Under the pieces are notes generated by a model. That model was not told the origin of the DNA, made no database searches, and saw nothing but the letters and a program-made list of their open reading frames with translations. A stretch of 7,677 bases of DNA from an uncultured Sutterella sp. (GTDB lineage Bacteria; Pseudomonadota; Gammaproteobacteria; Burkholderiales; Burkholderiaceae_F), in NCBI GenBank assembly GCA_900552545.1, contig USAL01000088.1:1-7677 (forward strand). The letters run 5' to 3'. Positions 5,544 through 7,677 of this stretch are shown one piece after another; the first letter of the stretch is position 1, and the number at the start of each line of letters is the position of its first letter. A program made the translations under genes and the position numbers.

Positions 5544-6482
5544 CTACGCAGGAATCGGCGGCAGCCCCGTGAGGATGACCGAGCCCTCAAGCGACACCGT
5601 CTTCATGGCGTCGCGGATGGCCTGCATGGCTGCAATGCGCGGGAACGACTTGCGCCAGACGAGCACGACGCGGCGCTTCGGAACGGCGGGTTTTTCAAAG
5701 GGCAGGATCTTGATGTCGGGCGAATCGCGGTAGTAGGGCACGGCCGAGGCGGGAAGGACCGTGACGCCCAGGCCTTGCGCCACCATGTAGGTGATGGTCT
5801 GAAGCGACGTGCCCTCGAGCGTGCGCTTGCCGCCGCAGTCGTCGTGGATGAAGTCCGAGCAGAAGTCAAGGATCTGGTCGCGGAAGCAATGGCCGGATCC
5901 GAGAAGGAGCATGGGCTCGCGCGTGAGCTGCTCGCGCGTGATCGACTCGCCCTTGGTAAGCTCATGATCGGCAGGCACCACGGCTACGAACGTCTCATCG
6001 TACAAAGGCTGCATCATGAGTCCGGGCTGCGAGATCGGAAGCGCGACGACCGCGCAGTCGATTTCGCCCGCCTTGAGCTGCTCCAAGAGCGTCGTCGTAA
6101 AGCTCTCGGTGAGAATAAGCGGCATGCTTGGGGTCTTCTTGTGCATCGAGGCCACCAGCTGCGGCAGCAGGTAGGGCGCGATGGTGTAGATGACGCCCAC
6201 GCGCAGCGGGCCGCTCAAGGGGTCTTTCCCCTGTGCGGCGAGCTCGCGCAGCTCGGAGGCGTTTTCAAGCACGCGCTTTGCCTTTTCAAGAATCACTTCG
6301 CCGATGGGCGTGATGGTGAGTTCCGAGCTCCTGCGCTCGAAGATCTTCACCTCAAGTTCGTCCTCGAGCTTTTTGACCGCCACCGAAAGCGAGGGCTGCG
6401 AGACGTGGCAAGCTTCGGCCGCTCGGCCGAAGTGGCGCTCGCGTGCGACGGCAAGGATGTATTTGAGTTCAGTAAGCGTCAT
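5544..6482 (-). CDS. oxyR: OxyR, LysR-family peroxide-sensing transcriptional regulator
   Basis: This is a 312-residue LysR-type regulator that switches on antioxidant genes when peroxide oxidises it. The N-terminal winged helix-turn-helix (about 1-60) has the family pattern HFGRAAEACHVSQPSLSVAV (17-36), followed by the linker helix and the two-lobed sensor domain from about 91. The key evidence is GHCFRDQILDFC, with cysteines at 199 and 208, exactly the numbers of the peroxidatic and resolving cysteines in E. coli OxyR; this separates it from CysB, CbbR and other LysR proteins. Length is normal for the family. ATG 6482 gives the standard LysR N terminus; only a weak purine-rich GGATGGA precedes it. 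It lies 71 bases downstream of recG in the same direction and is closed by its own terminator. OxyR and RecG are linked in several proteobacteria. No OxyR target gene such as ahpC or katG is in the window. Confidence 0.96.
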   Translation of the reverse strand: MTLTELKYILAVARERHFGRAAEACHVSQPSLSVAVKKLEDELEVKIFERRSSELTITPIGEVILEKAKRVLENASELRELAAQGKDPLSGPLRVGVIYTIAPYLLPQLVASMHKKTPSMPLILTESFTTTLLEQLKAGEIDCAVVALPISQPGLMMQPLYDETFVAVVPADHELTKGESITREQLTREPMLLLGSGHCFRDQILDFCSDFIHDDCGGKRTLEGTSLQTITYMVAQGLGVTVLPASAVPYYRDSPDIKILPFEKPAVPKRRVVLVWRKSFPRIAAMQAIRDAMKTVSLEGSVILTGLPPIPA

Positions 6483-6543
6483 GCTGTTGTTCCATCCATA
6501 GAAAGTCGTTGATCAAGGGCTGCCGTAAAAGATCTGTTCCAAA

Positions 6544-6559
6544 GCCTGATTCATCAGGC
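6544..6559 (-). other. Short inverted repeat over the recG stop codon
   Basis: GCCTGAT and ATCAGGC are perfect 7 bp complements around two bases, and the recG stop codon lies inside. On the minus strand only CTTTGG follows, so the U-tract is too short for a convincing terminator. It may be a weak attenuator between recG and oxyR, or chance. Confidence 0.3.
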
Positions 6560-7677
6560 ATCGAGGTAGCTGGTTTCGCCGCTAAACCACCGGGTGGCGT
6601 GCGCAAGCGCCTTCTTTTCGTCGGCCGCAATCCAGCGGGCGGCATCGTCGCGGGCGGCTTCAAGAAGGTCGCCATCGGTCTGCACGTCGGCAAAGCGAAG
6701 CGCCGGCGTTCCCGACTGCCGTGCACCCATGAATTCGCCGGGACCGCGCAGACGAAGATCTTCGCGGGCGATGGCAAAGCCGTCCGAGGTCTGCCGGATG
6801 ATGCGAAGCCGCTCGCGCCCCGTGGGAGAGAGCATCGGGTCAAAAAGAAGAATGCAGTAGCTCTTGAGGTTCCCGCGGCCGACGCGGCCGCGAAGCTGAT
6901 GCAGCTGCGAAAGGCCGAACCGCTCGGCGTGCTCGATGATCATGAGCGAAGCGTTGGGAACGTCGACCCCGACTTCGATCACGGTGGTGGCGACGAGGAC
7001 GTCGATCTCGCCTGCGGTAAAGGCGGCCATGCGGTTGTTCTTGTCCTCGGCGCTCATGCCGCCGTGCACGAGGCCGACCCGCACCTCGGGGAGAGCCTCC
7101 ATCAAGGAATCGGCGCGCATCGTGGCGGCCGAAAGGTCTGCCTTCTTGCTTTCTTCAATCAAGGGGCACACCCAGTAGCACTGGCCGCCTGCAGCAACGG
7201 CGTTTCGTACGGCGGTGACGACGTCGGGCAGTCGCTCAAGCGAAATCACCTTTGTCGTCACAGGGGTGCGTCCGGGCGGCAGCTCATCGATCACCGAAAT
7301 GTCGATGTCGGCAAGGTAGCTCATGGCGAGCGTGCGGGGAATGGGCGTAGCCGACAACGCAAGAAGATGCGCCATCATGCCCGAGGCGGAATTCGAGCGC
7401 ATCTTGAGGCGCTGATTGACGCCGAAGCGGTGCTGCTCGTCGACGATCGCAAGACCGAGATCCTCAAACTGCACGGCTTCTTGAATAAGAGCGTGCGTAC
7501 CCACCACCATGCGTGCCTGGCCCGAGCGGACCATTTCCTGTCGTTCGGCCTTTTCCTTGGCCTTGAGGCTGCCGGAGAGCCAGAGCACGTCGATGCCGAG
7601 CGGCTTCATCCAGGCCGAGAGCTTTTCATAGTGCTGCTCGGCAAGAAGCTCGGTCGGGGCCATGAGTGCGGCCTGCG
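6554..7677 (-). CDS. recG: ATP-dependent DNA helicase RecG, C-terminal part (5' end beyond the window)
   Basis: RecG remodels stalled replication forks and Holliday junctions. The frame is open to the right edge; four codons (QAAL) precede the first ATG seen, at 7663, and join motif Ia MAPTELLAEQH, so that ATG is internal and the true start is outside. Counting from it, motifs follow in order: VVGTHALIQE (53-62), the DEQH box in VDEQHRFGV (74-82), LALSATPIPRTLAM (100-113), TTVIEVGVDVPNASLMIIEH (226-245), and QLRGRVGRG (256-264). The end carries the RecG-specific TRG translocation region (about 275-330), including DLRLRGPGEFMGARQSG. About 373 residues are visible of a protein usually near 690, so the wedge domain and Walker A are missing only because of the window edge. 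The stop (TGA, 6554-6556) is intact. oxyR follows in the same direction. Confidence 0.96.
   Translation of the reverse strand, partial: QAALMAPTELLAEQHYEKLSAWMKPLGIDVLWLSGSLKAKEKAERQEMVRSGQARMVVGTHALIQEAVQFEDLGLAIVDEQHRFGVNQRLKMRSNSASGMMAHLLALSATPIPRTLAMSYLADIDISVIDELPPGRTPVTTKVISLERLPDVVTAVRNAVAAGGQCYWVCPLIEESKKADLSAATMRADSLMEALPEVRVGLVHGGMSAEDKNNRMAAFTAGEIDVLVATTVIEVGVDVPNASLMIIEHAERFGLSQLHQLRGRVGRGNLKSYCILLFDPMLSPTGRERLRIIRQTSDGFAIAREDLRLRGPGEFMGARQSGTPALRFADVQTDGDLLEAARDDAARWIAADEKKALAHATRWFSGETSYLDA

Overview
The window is a high-GC bacterial chromosome segment. It fits a betaproteobacterium of the Burkholderiales, possibly Sutterellaceae; the family is inference from recG directly upstream of oxyR and from protein style, not from a marker gene. 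Almost everything is on the minus strand; the only confident plus-strand gene is an HU-type DNA-binding protein in the middle. No CRISPR array, rRNA, tRNA or complete mobile element was seen.

Left block (1-2219, all minus). Read in the direction of transcription, an unknown lipoprotein (2219-1587) is followed, after 110 bp holding an inverted repeat, by the periplasmic binding protein of a FecB/FepB-type (iron-complex class) ABC importer (1477-368). Twelve bases later comes its FecCD-type permease (355 to the left edge, truncated by the window). The binding protein and permease form the start of an import operon; the ATPase probably lies to the left.

Middle block (2220-3686). A 475 bp divergent intergenic region separates the lipoprotein from HU. 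It holds a GC-rich hairpin with a T6 run downstream, and candidate promoters for both sides. HU (2695-2991, plus) ends in an unusual cysteine-rich tail and is closed by a good intrinsic terminator (3072-3105). From about 3240 to 3640 the sequence becomes clearly AT-richer than its surroundings. It carries only weak, unrecognised ORFs and looks like a remnant or acquired segment.

Right block (3687-7677, all minus). In transcription order: the C-terminal half of recG (right edge to 6554), then oxyR (6482-5544) with both redox cysteines at 199 and 208, closed by an intrinsic terminator (5466-5505). Then come a four-helix membrane protein of unknown function (5351-4815) and, 24 bp later, a cytoplasmic Sel1-repeat protein (4790-3687). 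The last two form a likely two-gene operon. Its best -10 candidate sits in the T-rich tail of the oxyR terminator.

Most of the window is ordinary core-genome content. The items most worth a second look are the cysteine tail on HU, the AT-rich segment 3240-3640, the structured DNA at 2397-2466, and the unnamed lipoprotein and membrane/Sel1 genes.
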